Assembly: GCA_944323735.1 (NCBI GenBank)
Contig: CALUTO010000001.1
Coordinates: 62,001 to 126,000, forward strand
DNA: 64,000 nt
From: Candidatus Gastranaerophilales bacterium
GTDB taxonomy: Bacteria > Cyanobacteriota > Vampirovibrionia > Gastranaerophilales > Gastranaerophilaceae
Direction of reading: 5' to 3'
In this document: positions 58,501 to 61,500 of the stretch, piece after piece
How the letters are laid out: the number at the start of each line of letters is the position of its first letter
Numbering within the stretch: position 1 is the first letter of the stretch
The notes under the pieces: generated by a model
Told to the model about the DNA's origin: nothing
What the model saw: the letters and a program-made list of their open reading frames with translations, nothing else
The model's database searches: none
Program-made: the position numbers and the translations under genes

Positions 58501-61500
58501 GTGTTAGAGATTATACCAAAATTCGAACCAACAAGCCCGCCTACTTCACTTCCACCGGTAATATTTACATTTTTTAACCCTACATTCCTTATTTCAGATC
58601 CTGCATTTGCATATCCAAACAAACCGATATTATCAGATTCAGGAGCGTTTATTGTCAAATTACTGATTACATATCCGTTACCGTCAAATATACCGGTAAA
58701 TCCATTTTCTTCATCCCCGATAGCTGTCCAGTTGCCGTATGTGGACAGGTCGATGTCTGCCATGAGGATATATTTTCCGCCGGGGTTGTTTCTGATGTTG
58801 TCAAGATCTGCTGCAGTTTTTATTATCGTATATCCCTGTGCTATTGCTTCTTCTTCACTCAGGCGATAAATCGAGCCTATCATGTCGCCTTTGTACAGTT
58901 CACCGGCTGCGCCTGTAGAGCCTGTGCCCTCTGTACCGCCTATGCCGCCGATTCCGGGGTCGACACCGCCGTCAGAGCCGGATGAGCCGATTTCTGTTTC
59001 AGGTGTATCGGGAGTTTCTGCTACAGGCTGCATATCATATTTGAGAACAGGTTTTCCGCTTGAAAAATCCCAGTAGTCAGTGTTCCAACCCGCAAAGTTT
59101 GACGGGTCGGCAAGCTGTGAGGTGGTCAGACCCGCATTGCCGGTGTAGGTAGAATCAGCAGCTTCTGTTGCAATACCGGAAATTCCGTCAGGAGTGTTCG
59201 ACAGGTCTTTATCCCAGTACACATTCGTGACAGTGCCGGAAGCAAGGTCGCTGAAAATAACAGGAGCCAGCCATGTGCCGGATGAGTTGTTTTCAAAAGA
59301 AACATAGCTGTTTGAAATTGTTGATTTTTCCTCTGACTCGCCGATGATACCGCCGAAGTTGCTGGTGTCAAAGGAGCCTTTTGCCGAGACATTGTTTATC
59401 GTAACATCAACAGCATATCCTGCTATACCGCCGTTATTAGTGCCGGGTGATGAAAAATCGACATCCGCAGCGGACATATTTATATCGAGCCAGCCTCCGT
59501 AACCGACAAGTCCGCCCATCGAGTCACCGCCGCTTATTGTACCCTGAACACTGGAGTTAATAATCTGAGCACGCTGGTCGGTATAACCGCCTATATATCC
59601 GGCAATTCCGCCGACACGTCCGCCTTCGTTATCAATATTAAGACCGGTAACTTCAATACCGGAGAAAACGACTCCTCTGCTTGAATATCCCGTAACAGCA
59701 CCGGTGGAGTTACTGATTGCGTTAATTGTAGCATTAGTGATTTTTATATTTTCAAAAACTGAATCGCTGTCGCTTCCGGATACAACCCCTACATAGGTAT
59801 ATTTGGATTTTTTTGCAGTAATACTTACATTTTCAAATTCAATATTGCGGATAACAGCTCCGCTTGTGCTTTCAAATAGACCAACATAGTTTAATGAATT
59901 GTTATCTATTGTCAGACCGGTTATCTTATGTCCGTTGCCGTCAAGGATACCGGTGAAATTTTCATTATGAAACAGAGGAGTCCAATTTGTACCGGAGAGG
60001 TCTATATCAGCCATCAATACATATGCATTATATGACGTCATTTTCTTTAAATCATCTGCTGTATAGATTTCGATATAACCGGCAGTCGGATTTGCCTCTA
60101 TATCCACTACTTTCACATCCGGTGCTGCACCGGTTGAAAACTCCCAGTAGTCTTCTGACCAGCCTGCATTCCTGAAAGTCGATGCGTCATTCATCTGAGA
60201 GGTTGTCAAGCCTGTTACATTAAATACAGACTCTGTTGATTCCTGCAGACCTATGCCGTTTGTGAGTCCGGAGACATCTTTGTTCCAGAAAGAATTTTCT
60301 ATTCTGCTGGCAAATACCGTAAACTGTTCAGCTCCGGCAAAACCGCCGACTGAACCTTCCGTCGCTGTAACAGTGCCTGTTGTATAAGAATCCTGTATGG
60401 TTGCAGCATTGACCTCTCCGACAAAGCCGCCTACATTAGAAGCTCCTGAAACATTTCCTGTAGAATAGGAGTTAGATACCTGTCCACCAAAAATCACACC
60501 TGCAAAGCCGCCTGTTTGATCCAAACCACCGGTAACATTACCCGTTGCGTAAGAATTAACGACAATTGTACCGGTCATAATAGCACCTGCAAAACCACCA
60601 ACCTGACAATCATTATTTGCCGTAACATCACCGGTTGCATAGGAATTAGAAATAAAAGACTGTGTTTCAACAGCACCCACAAGTCCGCCTGAACCCAGCT
60701 CTCCGTTTACTACAGCACTGGAAGAAGAGGAATAAATGCTTGCTTGATGTAATAAACCGACAAGTCCGCCCGAATACATACGGGTATTAGTAACAGTGCC
60801 TGAAGAATGTGCATTTATGATTTTTGTATCATCTTTAGCAACACCGACAAGCATACCCGTTCCAGAAAAACCCGTGACAGAAGAATTCACAATATCTATG
60901 TCAGATATAACAGAGTTTATTGCGTGTCCCGCAAGAACACCTGTATCATAGCCATACGTAGTATTTACAACGGCATTTTCTATTGTCAGGTTTTTGACTT
61001 CTGCACCATCCAGTGAAGCGAAGAGACCGACTTTTTCAATACTTCGTTCCGTATCGGTAATTTTCAGATTTGTGATTTTGTGTCCGTTACCGTTGAATAT
61101 GCCTGTAAATGCATCCGGAGTATATCCTGAAGAAGCATCATATCCTATCGGAACAAAGTTTTGAACACCCGAGAGGTCTATATCTGCCATCAAAATATAT
61201 TTTCCGTCAAGGTTGTTTCTTATCTGTTCAAGGTCTGCTGCTGTGTAAATTTTTATATAATCAGCATACGGCCCGTTATCCACTATTTCTGCTGCCTCGA
61301 CTGAATAAGCAGCCAGACCGGTGACTCTTGCAAAATCGCCTGTTGCGTTTATTGACGGTGCTGTTCCTTCTGCAGTTATAGTGAATTTTCCGTCTTTTAT
61401 TTCTGCTGTTATACCGGTTATATTCAGTGCATTGATTTCAGAAGCAATCTGCGAAAGCGTTTTGCCTTTTGTGTCGATAACAGTTCCGCCCTGCACCTGT

